From the NCBI GenBank assembly GCA_028532765.1, contig JAQQAR010000072.1, positions 1-64,000 on the forward strand: a stretch of DNA of 64,000 nt. The letters are read 5' to 3'. Each line of letters opens with the position of its first letter. Position 1 is the first letter of the stretch. The position numbers and the translations under genes were made by a program. Source of the DNA: Sphaerochaetaceae bacterium (GTDB lineage: Bacteria; Spirochaetota; Spirochaetia; Sphaerochaetales; Sphaerochaetaceae). This document shows positions 1 through 8,103 of the stretch, in pieces. A model generated the notes under the pieces. The model was not told where the DNA came from, searched no databases, and saw nothing but the letters and a program-made list of their open reading frames with translations.

Positions 1-2
1 CC

Positions 3-281
3 GCCCTGTTTATCATCCTGGCAGCCCGGGTTGAGTTTGCCGCCATTGCCGATCTGGGCTGGGGGCTGGTCGCGGTACTGGCCTGCCTTATGCTGATTGC
101 GCGTCCCGTCAGTGTCTTTCTCTCAGCCATCGGCACTTCGCTGAACTGGCGAGAGAAGCTCTACCTGAGCTGGATTGCCCCCCGGGGGATTGTCGCAGCG
201 GCGGTCTCGGCCCTGTTTGCCTTCCAGCTTGAACGCATTGGTTACGAACGAGATTCTTGCTTCCTTGACGAGATTGCTTGA
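3..281 (+). CDS. Partial Na+/H+ antiporter (CPA1/NhaP type), truncated at both ends
   Basis: The open frame from base 3 encodes alternating hydrophobic membrane segments followed by WREKLYLSWIAPRGIVAAAV, the pattern of the late transmembrane region of CPA1-family sodium/proton antiporters of the inner membrane. The gene begins before the window. The family-like sequence ends at about ...LERIGYE (base ~247), after which the frame continues for ten unrelated residues to a stop. The coding bases to ~246 are clearly richer in G+C than everything that follows. I read this as a fragment joined to unrelated DNA, not a native gene end. Family assignment is fairly sure; its belonging to this genome is doubtful. 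Confidence 0.7.
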   Translation, partial: ALFIILAARVEFAAIADLGWGLVAVLACLMLIARPVSVFLSAIGTSLNWREKLYLSWIAPRGIVAAAVSALFAFQLERIGYERDSCFLDEIA

Positions 282-304
282 TCATCTGGATGAGATGCTG
301 GGCT

Positions 305-1558
305 CTACAAGTCAAAAGCCTGTTTAGGATTATCATAGAGAAGCTTTTTGCTCAGTATCTTTGCCTGATCCATGTCAATGCGCTCTGCTTCAATGAGTCG
401 TGAGAGGCATGCTGAAATATTGTCCTTTGTCATCCTTACATGCCCGGCAACCAAATCAATCACCTTGCTGTCCCCACCGAATGCCAGGATTTTATTTGAT
501 GGTACCGTTTCTAGGAGTTCCTCCAAGAACTGAATGCTGCTATGGGGAGAGACCACATGTGCCCAGCTCATATCAACCAACACATTGGGAAAACTCTTGA
601 CCAACACTGCCAGTTGTCCTTGGTAGGGATACCCTATATGTAATAGATGAAACTTGGCTTGGGGATATGCGAGAAACAGATTGGTAAGCAGCAGCGGGTC
701 ACTATTACAGAGGTAGTTGCCGTTTCCTGCCTGTAGACCGGTATGGACCTGAATATTCCAGCCCTCTTGATTCGCAATTGATAAAATTGCATGGAGTATG
801 TAATTCTGGGTAGCTGGTTCCATCGCAGTGGCTGTCCCGTCTAGATAAGCTCTACTTGCTTTTTTGGCTGTATGGTAATCAGTAAGGGGGAAAGAGAGGC
901 TTCTTGTATAGGAGAGACCCAGCTTCAGGGCTTTTGCCCCACGTGCGATTGCTTGCTTGACAATTATCTGGCATGCATCAATATACTGCGCGAAAGAGTC
1001 AATACGAATGCCGGATATACGTGCTATTTTACGGAGCTCCTGCGTACCGAGTGGGTGTACAAGGCGATCAATTCTGCAGACGGGATGGGCGTAAGGGCTG
1101 TCATAATCGCTCTGGTAGTTCTCAGTATCATTGATGCATGTCTCGATGTTCATCCGTTTGAATAGCTCGGTGATATATAACTTATTTGAAATCTGCTTGG
1201 AATACTGCGCATTCAGCTCGGTTATATTCTCTCGAGTGATGCCAGCGACCCCATACAACTCCATTGCCGTTGCATCGAGTTGCCTTCCGTAGCCGGTAAA
1301 GCGACAAGACTCCCAGTAGGGTTCCAATATGTCCCATCGTTCTAGTAGTGGAATGTTACTGTCCAATGCTTTGGCATAGAGTTCCTGGCTGAGGCCACTT
1401 GAGAAAAGATCATATCTAAAATAATGGCTTATGTATTCAGCCAATATGTCTGGATGTTGCTTTCGGTCTGACTGGTGAGAAGGTAAATGCTCATGCGTGT
1501 CGATGACTGACAGATCTTGTATGTATACCCGAATTTCCTCGTATGTTGTTGCATGCAT
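305..1558 (-). CDS. Amidohydrolase-2 family metal-dependent hydrolase
   Basis: 417 residues. The N-terminus carries DTHEHLPSH at about residues 20-28, the HxH metal-binding pair of the TIM-barrel amidohydrolase superfamily. Later family-like landmarks are KALKLGL (candidate bridging Lys), IQVHTGLQ (His), HLLHIGYP (His) and AFGGDS (the C-terminal Asp). This resembles the amidohydrolase_2 / uronate-isomerase-like branch, but the substrate cannot be read. No signal peptide, so cytosolic. It starts nine bases after the stop of the YcxB-like gene and probably shares its transcript, which reads away from the LacI regulator past two LacI-type operators. A role in the same sugar-acid pathway is an inference from that arrangement. 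Confidence 0.8.
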   Translation of the reverse strand: MHATTYEEIRVYIQDLSVIDTHEHLPSHQSDRKQHPDILAEYISHYFRYDLFSSGLSQELYAKALDSNIPLLERWDILEPYWESCRFTGYGRQLDATAMELYGVAGITRENITELNAQYSKQISNKLYITELFKRMNIETCINDTENYQSDYDSPYAHPVCRIDRLVHPLGTQELRKIARISGIRIDSFAQYIDACQIIVKQAIARGAKALKLGLSYTRSLSFPLTDYHTAKKASRAYLDGTATAMEPATQNYILHAILSIANQEGWNIQVHTGLQAGNGNYLCNSDPLLLTNLFLAYPQAKFHLLHIGYPYQGQLAVLVKSFPNVLVDMSWAHVVSPHSSIQFLEELLETVPSNKILAFGGDSKVIDLVAGHVRMTKDNISACLSRLIEAERIDMDQAKILSKKLLYDNPKQAFDL

Positions 1559-1567
1559 CGCTCTTCC

Positions 1568-2107
1568 TTATCTCTTCACAAAGGATTTGGTCTTTTCTGT
1601 TCCAAGCTTCTCTTGGAGGAATTGCCATACCTGGTCGGGTGATGCGTTGATTTCAATATCTACATCTGGAAGTATGAAGCACTTTGCCTTGGTCACATAG
1701 AGGTAGCAATAGCCTTTCACTCGATATGCACCATAACAGATATCCCAAGGGTATTCTGCACTCTCCCTCTGGTTGCTTACCTGAATACCGCTCTCTTGTA
1801 AACGGATGGTATAGGCAATTCTGCTTTTTTCGAGGTTGAAGCGTTTTACTTGATTGGCCACGCTCCGTGAGTGGAATCCAAGATATCCGAGGGGAAGCAG
1901 GAAAGCGAAAATCAAGAAGAGAACCCCCAATGTAGTGTCATGGTTGAAAAAATGCATAAGGGAAAGCACAACCATTAGAAAGGGAAACGAGAAAAACGTA
2001 ACACCTCTTCTATTGAAGGTGAAATTATTGAATTTACTGAATGTAGTAAACACCTCTGTATTCACATGGGTGGTGATGAGTATCGATTTTGGAACACGTT
2101 CTTGCAT
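1568..2107 (-). CDS. YcxB-like membrane protein
   Basis: About 179 residues from the ATG at 2107, which has a GAGGAG box seven bases upstream. A longer frame to 2152 exists, but its extra codons run through the LacI-type operator and have no ribosome site. A hydrophobic pair of helices (FFSFPFLMVVLSLMHFF and LGVLFLIFAFLLPLGYLGF) precedes a soluble C-terminal domain with IRLQESGIQVSN, YPWDICYGAYRV and YLYVTKAKCFILP, the pattern of the YcxB-like family. Function of the family is not known. First gene of the leftward operon with the amidohydrolase. Confidence 0.65.
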   Translation of the reverse strand: MQERVPKSILITTHVNTEVFTTFSKFNNFTFNRRGVTFFSFPFLMVVLSLMHFFNHDTTLGVLFLIFAFLLPLGYLGFHSRSVANQVKRFNLEKSRIAYTIRLQESGIQVSNQRESAEYPWDICYGAYRVKGYCYLYVTKAKCFILPDVDIEINASPDQVWQFLQEKLGTEKTKSFVKR

Positions 2108-2129
2108 ATTTAGACTCCTCAATAAGCAT

Positions 2130-2145
2130 ACCATAACGTTTTGGT
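2130..2145. promoter_or_regulatory. LacI-family operator, leftward operon copy
   Basis: ACCATAACGTTTTGGT is a 16-bp palindrome with one mismatched pair and a central CG, the usual geometry of LacI/PurR-family operators. It lies 23 bases upstream of the YcxB-like start. An almost identical site precedes the LacI-type gene at 2291. Binding by that regulator is inferred. Confidence 0.75.
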
Positions 2146-2249
2146 ATTTCAAGAGGAAATTTCATGATATTGAAATATGTTTTCATAAAAATATATACAA
2201 ATAGCGATAAATATTGTCTAATATGTACAAAATTTATGATAATTTTTTA

Positions 2250-2278
2250 TTGACAACAGCCAAAATCGCCTCTATGCT
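2250..2278 (+). promoter_or_regulatory. Sigma-70 promoter of the LacI-type regulator and TRAP operon
   Basis: TTGACA at 2250-2255 and TATGCT at 2273-2278 are separated by 17 bases. The predicted start of transcription (~2285) lies just before the operator at 2291-2306, so a bound repressor would block initiation. Confidence 0.7.
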
Positions 2279-2290
2279 ACTAAAAGAAGA

Positions 2291-2306
2291 ACCAAAACGT
2301 TTTAGT
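2291..2306. promoter_or_regulatory. LacI-family operator, autoregulatory copy
   Basis: ACCAAAACGTTTTAGT, a 16-bp palindrome with one mismatched pair, centred about 14 bases after the predicted transcription start and 17 bases before the regulator's ATG. It shares the ACCAAAACGTTTTGGT consensus with the site at 2130, so both divergent units are probably controlled by one regulator. Confidence 0.75.
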
Positions 2307-2322
2307 AATTTATGGGGATTTT

Positions 2323-3390
2323 ATGGGAAAGCGAATTACAGTCAAGGACATTGCGCAACATGCTGGAGTCTCTCTTGGAAGTGTACATTGTGCATTAAGC
2401 GGGAAGCCTGGCGTAAGTGATTCTACACGGGAGCGCATTGTACAGATCGCAAATGAGCTTGGATATCGTCCCAATGCTATTGCTGCATCGCTAAAACGAA
2501 AGAAATTGAAAATTGCTGCTGCTATCCCTGCCTTGGCTGGAGAGAATCGATTCTATTACCAAGCAATCTGGGAAGGTGTGACTGATTATATAAACACACT
2601 TAGTGACTATAATGTCGAATTGGTCTCCTCACCTTACTATGAAAATGAACAGAACAGTCAGGTTGTGGAGATGCAGAGCCTGATGGAACGTGATGATATC
2701 AGTGGACTGATCTCTGTAGGATATACACCCACAAAAGGCTTGATCGGTCTCCAGGCCGTAAAAGAGAAACAAATTCCCATGGTCCTGGTTGGCAATGATG
2801 TACCACACTCGGGAAGATTATGTTGTGTACTACCAAACTATCGCATGGTGGGACGCACCATGGCTGAACTCATGGTACGGGTGGTAGGTAAAGATGCCCC
2901 TCTGCTTGTCTGTGCCGGGTACGTGCAGATTCCTTCAAACTATGAGGTTGTGGAAGGATTTGAGGAGTACCTCAGAGAGAGTGGATGTACCAACCCGGTA
3001 TATAAAGTACATTCCTCATCTACCGATAAGCCAGGGGAAGTTGTCTGCAACCTCATCAAGGAAAAGGCGATCAAAGGGTGTTGTGCTGTTACCGCACGTA
3101 GCTCTGCCATGCTTGGTCGTGTTTTGGAAGCATACCAATTGAGTGATGATGTGTACTCGATCGGTATGGACTTGTTTGATGAGACCATGGACTTCCTCCG
3201 TAGGGGAGTGCTCTCTAACTTAGTACAAAACAATCCCTATAAGAGTGCCTATCTGGCAACAAAAATCTTGGCTGAGTATCTGCTCAAGGATATTCGCCCC
3301 GTCATGCCAACCATGTACGTTGGTAGTGAAATGGTGTTCCCGAGCAATCTGCTCATGTATGAAAACGGGTATTACCGGTTACTGATGTAA
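2323..3390 (+). CDS. LacI-family transcriptional regulator
   Basis: 355 residues. The N-terminus has the LacI DNA-binding helix-turn-helix (TVKDIAQHAGVSLGSVHCAL, about residues 5-24) and hinge (SLKRKK). The rest is a periplasmic-binding-protein-like effector domain with ISVGYTPT, VLVGND and SIGMDLFDE. Note the ALSGK hinge-proximal motif in place of the commoner VLN. Between the two operators it is divergent from the YcxB/amidohydrolase pair and lies 30 bases upstream of dctP, so it is probably autoregulated and controls sugar-acid uptake and catabolism. The inducer is likely a uronate or a derivative, judged only from the downstream genes. Confidence 0.9.
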   Translation: MGKRITVKDIAQHAGVSLGSVHCALSGKPGVSDSTRERIVQIANELGYRPNAIAASLKRKKLKIAAAIPALAGENRFYYQAIWEGVTDYINTLSDYNVELVSSPYYENEQNSQVVEMQSLMERDDISGLISVGYTPTKGLIGLQAVKEKQIPMVLVGNDVPHSGRLCCVLPNYRMVGRTMAELMVRVVGKDAPLLVCAGYVQIPSNYEVVEGFEEYLRESGCTNPVYKVHSSSTDKPGEVVCNLIKEKAIKGCCAVTARSSAMLGRVLEAYQLSDDVYSIGMDLFDETMDFLRRGVLSNLVQNNPYKSAYLATKILAEYLLKDIRPVMPTMYVGSEMVFPSNLLMYENGYYRLLM

Positions 3391-3420
3391 CCGGATTAGA
3401 AACATTTCTAGGAGGAATTC

Positions 3421-4437
3421 ATGAAGAAAGTATTCGCAATGATTCTGTGTGTTGCCGTTCTCGGTTCTTTTGTTTTTGCATCAGGTAATGCTGAGACAAC
3501 CGATGCATCCGGTAAGAAGAACTATGTATTGAAGTATGCTGAGTTGAATCCTGATGGGCACATCATGGATCAGGCTGGAGATTACTTTGCAAAGTTGGTA
3601 GAAGAGAAGTCCGAAGGTCGCATCAAGATCCAGGTGTATCCTGCAGGCCAGCTCGGTGATGAGAAGACCATGTACCAGACCCTGCAGATGGGCGGTGGAG
3701 CCATCGACATCTGTCGCGGTAATACCAATAGCTTGGGTGATTTTGGTATGAAGAAACTAACGCTCTTTGGGCTTCCGTTCATTTTCCGGGATCGTGCTCA
3801 CCTCTGGAGCGTCCTGAACAGTCCTCTTGGTGAGGAATTCCTCAATGAGCCGGAAGAACTTGACTCTGGATTTGTTGGCTTGTTCTACCTTGATGAAGGT
3901 GCTCGTAACTTCTTCACTGCCAAGAACGTTGTGATTGACAGCATTGATGATTACCAAGGGCTCAAGTTGCGCGTTCCTACTACTGATTTGATGACTGAGA
4001 CCGTTTCCGCTCTCGGAGTACAGTCCACCCCCATCAGTTTCAGTGAGCTGTATAGTGCACTGCAGACAGGAACGGTTGATGGTGCTGAGCAGCCACACAG
4101 CGGTTACTACTCCAACAAGTTCTTTGAAGTAGCTCCAAACTACATCCTCAGTGGTCACACCTATAGTCCTTCAATCGTCATCATGAGCGCTTCCGTATAC
4201 GAGAAACTTGATGCTGAAGCACAGGCCATTCTCGAAGAGGCTGCCAAGGAGACTGCTGATTGGAACCGCCAGAGTATCGAGAAACTGGACAACGAATTGC
4301 TTGAGAAGATCAAGGCAGCTGGTGCAAACGTAGTTGAAGTCTCTGACAAGACTCCGTACATCGAAGCAACCGCTGATGTTGTCAAGAAGTATGCAGCTGG
4401 ATACGAGACATACTACGAACAGATTCTTTCTCTGTAA
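3421..4437 (+). CDS. dctP: TRAP transporter solute-binding protein (DctP family)
   Basis: 338 residues with a Sec signal peptide (MKKVFAMILCVAVLGSFVFA, probable cleavage near SGNAE) and no lipobox cysteine. The mature part begins LKYAELNPDGH and contains QVYPAGQLGDEK, LRVPTTDLM and GTVDGAEQP, all typical of DctP/UehA-type periplasmic binding proteins; the Arg in LRVP is the usual carboxylate ligand of the family. AGGAGG precedes the ATG. With DctQ and DctM it forms a sodium-driven importer; the surrounding uronate genes suggest a uronate or other sugar acid as substrate, which the sequence alone does not prove. Confidence 0.93.
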   Translation: MKKVFAMILCVAVLGSFVFASGNAETTDASGKKNYVLKYAELNPDGHIMDQAGDYFAKLVEEKSEGRIKIQVYPAGQLGDEKTMYQTLQMGGGAIDICRGNTNSLGDFGMKKLTLFGLPFIFRDRAHLWSVLNSPLGEEFLNEPEELDSGFVGLFYLDEGARNFFTAKNVVIDSIDDYQGLKLRVPTTDLMTETVSALGVQSTPISFSELYSALQTGTVDGAEQPHSGYYSNKFFEVAPNYILSGHTYSPSIVIMSASVYEKLDAEAQAILEEAAKETADWNRQSIEKLDNELLEKIKAAGANVVEVSDKTPYIEATADVVKKYAAGYETYYEQILSL

Positions 4438-4462
4438 GAATAATTTGTTACCGTAATATTGG

Positions 4463-4478
4463 GGGGGCTTCGGCCCCC
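4463..4478 (+). promoter_or_regulatory. UUCG-tetraloop hairpin between dctP and dctQ
   Basis: A GGGGGC stem closes a UUCG loop against GCCCCC. No run of T follows, so it is more likely an RNA stability or processing element that raises binding-protein mRNA over the membrane subunits than a full terminator. It ends nine bases before the dctQ ribosome site. Confidence 0.65.
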
Positions 4479-4496
4479 TGCTATTTGGAGGTCTGT

Positions 4497-5060
4497 GTGA
4501 ACCACGTTACAAAATTCTTTGATGCCGTTTACTGGTTTTTCATGACCATGTGTAAACTGTTCTTCATTGCTATGGTTGCAATTACCGCATATGTGGTATT
4601 CAACCGGTATGTAATCAAGAACAGTCTCGTATGGGGAGAACCGGTAGTATTGATGTGCATGGTGTACATGTCTTTGGGAAGTGCTGCACTGGCAATTCGC
4701 AAGGACACCCATATTCGTATGCAGATTATCGACTATCTTGCACCAAAGAAGTTCATCCAAGTGATGCGCGGTGCGGCACATGTCTCAATCTTTGCCTTCG
4801 GGATCTTTATGATTGTGTATGGCTGGCAATTTTCAATGCTGGCAAAACGTAATCTCATGACTGGAGTAGGGATTACGAGTATGTGGTTGTATCTTGCTTG
4901 TCCGTTTGCCGGAATTGCTGTTGTGCTCATGGAAATTGAGCGTTTCATTAATTTCTGCTATCGCATTACCCATGGGCAGACTCTTGAAGCCGAAACGATT
5001 AAGGAACAATCCAAACATATGGCTGAAGAGGCTAAACACGAACTCGAGGAGACCACGTAA
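4497..5060 (+). CDS. dctQ: TRAP transporter small permease (DctQ family)
   Basis: About 187 residues from a GTG start at 4497, chosen because TTTGGAGG lies four to five bases upstream; the open frame itself extends to a TTG at 4485 inside that box. Four hydrophobic segments are visible, with the DctQ-type NRYVIKNSLVWGEP loop between helices 1 and 2 and RKDTHIRMQ further on. The C-terminus is a charged tail. Its stop codon shares one base with the dctM start, so translation is coupled. Small integral subunit that partners DctM in the inner membrane. Confidence 0.9.
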   Translation: MNHVTKFFDAVYWFFMTMCKLFFIAMVAITAYVVFNRYVIKNSLVWGEPVVLMCMVYMSLGSAALAIRKDTHIRMQIIDYLAPKKFIQVMRGAAHVSIFAFGIFMIVYGWQFSMLAKRNLMTGVGITSMWLYLACPFAGIAVVLMEIERFINFCYRITHGQTLEAETIKEQSKHMAEEAKHELEETT

Positions 5061-6364
5061 TGGATACCAATACCACTGCTGTTTTAATTCTCGTAGGGAG
5101 CTTTGCCGTGATGTTGATCTGCAGGTTCCCCATCGCTTTTGCTATTGGCATCTCCAGTGTGCTTACCACCATGTTCCTGGGGCTTCCCTTAATGCAGATA
5201 GCCCAGTTGATGGTCAAGGGAGTGAATGTCTTTACCCTTATGGCTGTACCGTTCTTCATTATCGCTGGAGAGCTCATGGGAGCCGGTGGAATCTCAAAAC
5301 GATTGATTGCTCTCAGTGATGCATTGGTCGGTTGGGTCCGCGGTGGGCTTGCCATGGTCAATATTGTTGCATCCTTGTTCTTTGGAGGTATCTCTGGTTC
5401 ATCAACCGCTGATACAGCCTCTCTTGGTACCATCTTAATTCCCATGATGAGGGACCAGGGGTATGATGATGAGTTTTCCACCAATGTTACGATGTGTTCT
5501 TCCGTGGAAGGCTTGCTGTTGCCACCCAGTCATAACATGGTCATGTACGCCATGGTTGCTGGTAGTGTGTCGGTTGGACGACTTTTTCTTGGGGGGATCA
5601 TACCCGGGTTAATTTTAGGTTTTGCTTTAATGATCTATAGTTATGTACTCAGTGTCAAACGCAACTATCCAAAGGGCGATGCGTTTAGCCTACGTCATGC
5701 GCTCTTGACGCTGAAGGATGCCATATGGGGGTTGATAACGGTCCTCATTGTTGTCTTTGGTGTAGTAAGTGGTGTCTTTACTGCTACTGAAAGTGCTGCT
5801 ATTGCCGTTGTTTGGGCGATGATTGTCAGTGCATTTGTCTACAAGGAACTGACCTTGAGAAAAATGTGGCGTCTTATCGAACGTTCTCTGGGTACCCTTG
5901 CAATCGTTATGATCCTCATCTCTACCAGTCAGGTGTTTGGTTGGTTGTTGACCTACCTGAGGTTGCCTGAGATGGTTGCGAGCGGAATCCTTGGATTAAC
6001 TGACAACAAGATAGTGATCATGATGATTCTCAACTTGTTGATGTTGTTCCTGGGTACGATCATGGATATGTCTGCCATCATCTTGGTTGCAACCCCAATC
6101 CTCTTGCCGATAGCAATCGAGTGTGGCATGGATCCAGTGCATTTTGGTGTTGTCATGATCTTGAACTTGGGTATCGGTCTGATCACGCCTCCCGTTGGTG
6201 GAACCTTGTTTGTGGGTTCAGCCGTCTCGGGTGTACCTATCGAGAAGCTGATAAAGACACTTCTGCCTTTCCTCGCCGTTATGGTTATTGTTCTCATCAT
6301 CATAACGTATGTGCCAGGCTTGATTATGTTCTTGCCGAACTTGTTCCTGCCGGTTATTGGATAA
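5060..6364 (+). CDS. dctM: TRAP transporter large permease (DctM family)
   Basis: 434 residues, about twelve hydrophobic helices. Family landmarks include VPFFIIAGELMGAGGIS near residue 60, FFGGISGSSTADTASLG near residue 108, LLLPPSHNMVMYA and the C-terminal GLITPPVGGTLFVGSAVSG. This is the ion- and solute-translocating subunit. It overlaps dctQ by one base and is followed after four bases by the esterase-like gene, so the transporter and the catabolic genes are probably one transcript. Confidence 0.94.
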   Translation: MDTNTTAVLILVGSFAVMLICRFPIAFAIGISSVLTTMFLGLPLMQIAQLMVKGVNVFTLMAVPFFIIAGELMGAGGISKRLIALSDALVGWVRGGLAMVNIVASLFFGGISGSSTADTASLGTILIPMMRDQGYDDEFSTNVTMCSSVEGLLLPPSHNMVMYAMVAGSVSVGRLFLGGIIPGLILGFALMIYSYVLSVKRNYPKGDAFSLRHALLTLKDAIWGLITVLIVVFGVVSGVFTATESAAIAVVWAMIVSAFVYKELTLRKMWRLIERSLGTLAIVMILISTSQVFGWLLTYLRLPEMVASGILGLTDNKIVIMMILNLLMLFLGTIMDMSAIILVATPILLPIAIECGMDPVHFGVVMILNLGIGLITPPVGGTLFVGSAVSGVPIEKLIKTLLPFLAVMVIVLIIITYVPGLIMFLPNLFLPVIG

Positions 6365-6368
6365 GCAT

Positions 6369-7118
6369 ATGGAACAATTTGCTTGTCCGTTCTCTTCAGC
6401 CACGGTTGAGTATGAGCGGACAACCGGTGCTCACAGTGTTGTGCTCATCTGCCCAGGGGGTGCCTATCAGTGGCTTTCCCCAAGGGAGATGTGGCCGGTT
6501 GCTCATGCATTCCAGGAGAATGGGTTTAGTGTTGCTGTGCTGCAGTATACTGTGGGAAAACAGCTGGGGAGTCTTCCCATGAGAGAAGCCTCCTGGGCGA
6601 TTGCAGCGATCAAGGAACAGAGTCCAGGACAGAGCGTTGTATTGATAGGGTTTTCTGCCGGGGGGCATCTCGCTGCCAGTGTTGCAGTGCATGCAGAGCG
6701 AATGCAACTTGCAGCTCCCGATGCCCTGGTCCTGTGTTACCCTGTCATCAGTGCAGGCAAGATGGGGCATGTGCAAAGTATGGAGAATTTAGGAGAAGCA
6801 CCAGAGCCCGATTTTTTCTCACTTGAGAAGTGGGTTCATGCCAAGGTACCCCCTACATTTCTCTGGCATACCGCAGAAGATATGGAGGTTCCAGTCCAAA
6901 ATAGCTTGGTGTTTGCTGAAGCACTTGCCGAGGCCAACGTCCCCTTTGCGTTGCATGTGTATCCCCATGGAGTACATGGGCTCTCCTTGGCCACCAAGGA
7001 AGTCGAAGAGATTGAGAAAGCCAGATTTGCAGATGCGCAAGTTGCATCATGGTTTACGCTCTGCCTACAGTGGTTGGGCGATTTGATTGAAGGAGAAGGG
7101 AATGAAATTGTGGAATAA
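6369..7118 (+). CDS. Alpha/beta hydrolase (esterase-like)
   Basis: About 249 residues from the ATG at 6369. [13 protein letters not shown] is the oxyanion-hole region of BD-FAE/xylan-esterase-like alpha/beta hydrolases, GFSAGGH carries the nucleophile Ser, TAEDMEV the acid and HGVHGLS the His. No signal peptide, so a cytosolic esterase. In this operon it may deacylate an imported acylated uronate or open a lactone; this is inferred from position. Its last codons overlap the RraA-family start by 17 bases. Confidence 0.85.
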   Translation: MEQFACPFSSATVEYERTTGAHSVVLICPGGAYQWLSPREMWPVAHAFQENGFSVAVLQYTVGKQLGSLPMREASWAIAAIKEQSPGQSVVLIGFSAGGHLAASVAVHAERMQLAAPDALVLCYPVISAGKMGHVQSMENLGEAPEPDFFSLEKWVHAKVPPTFLWHTAEDMEVPVQNSLVFAEALAEANVPFALHVYPHGVHGLSLATKEVEEIEKARFADAQVASWFTLCLQWLGDLIEGEGNEIVE

Positions 7119-7767
7119 TGAGGCTGAAATGTTTGCCTTGATGAAAGAGAAACTGTATACACCGGTTGTTGGTGATATTCTTGATGTCATGGGGTATACC
7201 CACCAGTTTTTGCCCCAGGAGATCAGGCCTTTGCGTGATGATATGAAGTTGGCAGGGAAAGCCATGACTGTGCTGATGATTGATGTGTTTGGACCGCAGA
7301 AGAAACCGTTTGGTTTGCTTACTGAAGCCTTGGACCAACTCAAGGAGCATGAGATTTACCTTGCTACCGGTGGGTCCAAACGTTGTGCGTACTGGGGTGA
7401 GCTACTCACAGCCACCGCTCGTACTCGCAAAGCTGTAGGGGCAGTGGTGAATGGTTGGCACCGTGATACTCCCCAAGTCCTAGAACAGAACTGGCCTGTT
7501 TTTTCTTGTGGTTGTTATGCCCAGGATAGCAGTGTTCGCACCCAAGTCGTTGATTTCCGGTGTCCTATTGAGATCGGGCAAGTAACCATCAATGATGGTG
7601 ATTTGCTGTTTGGGGATGTTGATGGCGTACTAGCCATACCTCGGGAAATTGCAGAGGAAGTAATTGTCAAATCATTGGAGAAAGCCAGTGGTGAGAAGGT
7701 TGTACGGAAGGCTATCGAAGAGGGGATGAGCGCAACAGCAGCGTTCGAAAAGTTTGGAATTCTCTAG
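7102..7767 (+). CDS. RraA-family protein (HMG/oxoacid aldolase-like)
   Basis: 221 residues from the ATG at 7102, with AAGGAGAAGG just upstream. [12 protein letters not shown] opens the RraA/HMG-aldolase fold, and [11 protein letters not shown] holds the Arg-Asp pair used for metal and substrate binding in 4-hydroxy-4-methyl-2-oxoglutarate aldolases. [17 protein letters not shown] is also typical. The family is often labelled as a regulator of RNase E, but members inside catabolic operons act as aldolases or oxoacid decarboxylases. Here it lies between an esterase and a split dehydratase, so a retro-aldol step on a 2-keto sugar acid is plausible. Confidence 0.85.
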   Translation: MKLWNNEAEMFALMKEKLYTPVVGDILDVMGYTHQFLPQEIRPLRDDMKLAGKAMTVLMIDVFGPQKKPFGLLTEALDQLKEHEIYLATGGSKRCAYWGELLTATARTRKAVGAVVNGWHRDTPQVLEQNWPVFSCGCYAQDSSVRTQVVDFRCPIEIGQVTINDGDLLFGDVDGVLAIPREIAEEVIVKSLEKASGEKVVRKAIEEGMSATAAFEKFGIL

Positions 7768-7776
7768 GAGCAGATC

Positions 7777-8103
7777 ATGCAAAAAGCTTTTCAAATCGGT
7801 TCTGAGGATACAGTAGCCACGTGCTTGACTGAGGTGGTCGAGGGGCCTGTTTCTTTGAATCATGACGCTTCGATTCAGCAACTCGAGGCAATAGAGGCGA
7901 TTCCTGTAGGACACAAGATCTCATTGAAAGACATCAAGAGAGGGGAACCTGTCTTGAAGTATTCAGTGGTAATCGGTGCGGCCAGCGAGTATATCAAGAA
8001 GGGGAGCTGGGTTCATTTGCATAACTTGAAGAGCTGTTATGATGAACGTTCCAGCCATCTGGATGTGCACACCGGAGCACCACAGGATATACAGTACGAA
8101 TGA
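7777..8103 (+). CDS. Altronate-dehydratase-like small subunit (SAF domain)
   Basis: 108 residues forming one SAF domain: NHDASIQQLEAIEAIPVGHKISLKDIKRGEPVLKY-type sequence is seen (IPVGHKISL near residue 46, GEPVLKYSVVIGAA near residue 60). In the UxaA/GarD family this is the N-terminal domain; here it is a separate gene. The next gene encodes the C-terminal catalytic part and overlaps by four bases (ATGA), so the two products presumably form one heteromeric dehydratase in equal amounts. Confidence 0.87.
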   Translation: MQKAFQIGSEDTVATCLTEVVEGPVSLNHDASIQQLEAIEAIPVGHKISLKDIKRGEPVLKYSVVIGAASEYIKKGSWVHLHNLKSCYDERSSHLDVHTGAPQDIQYE

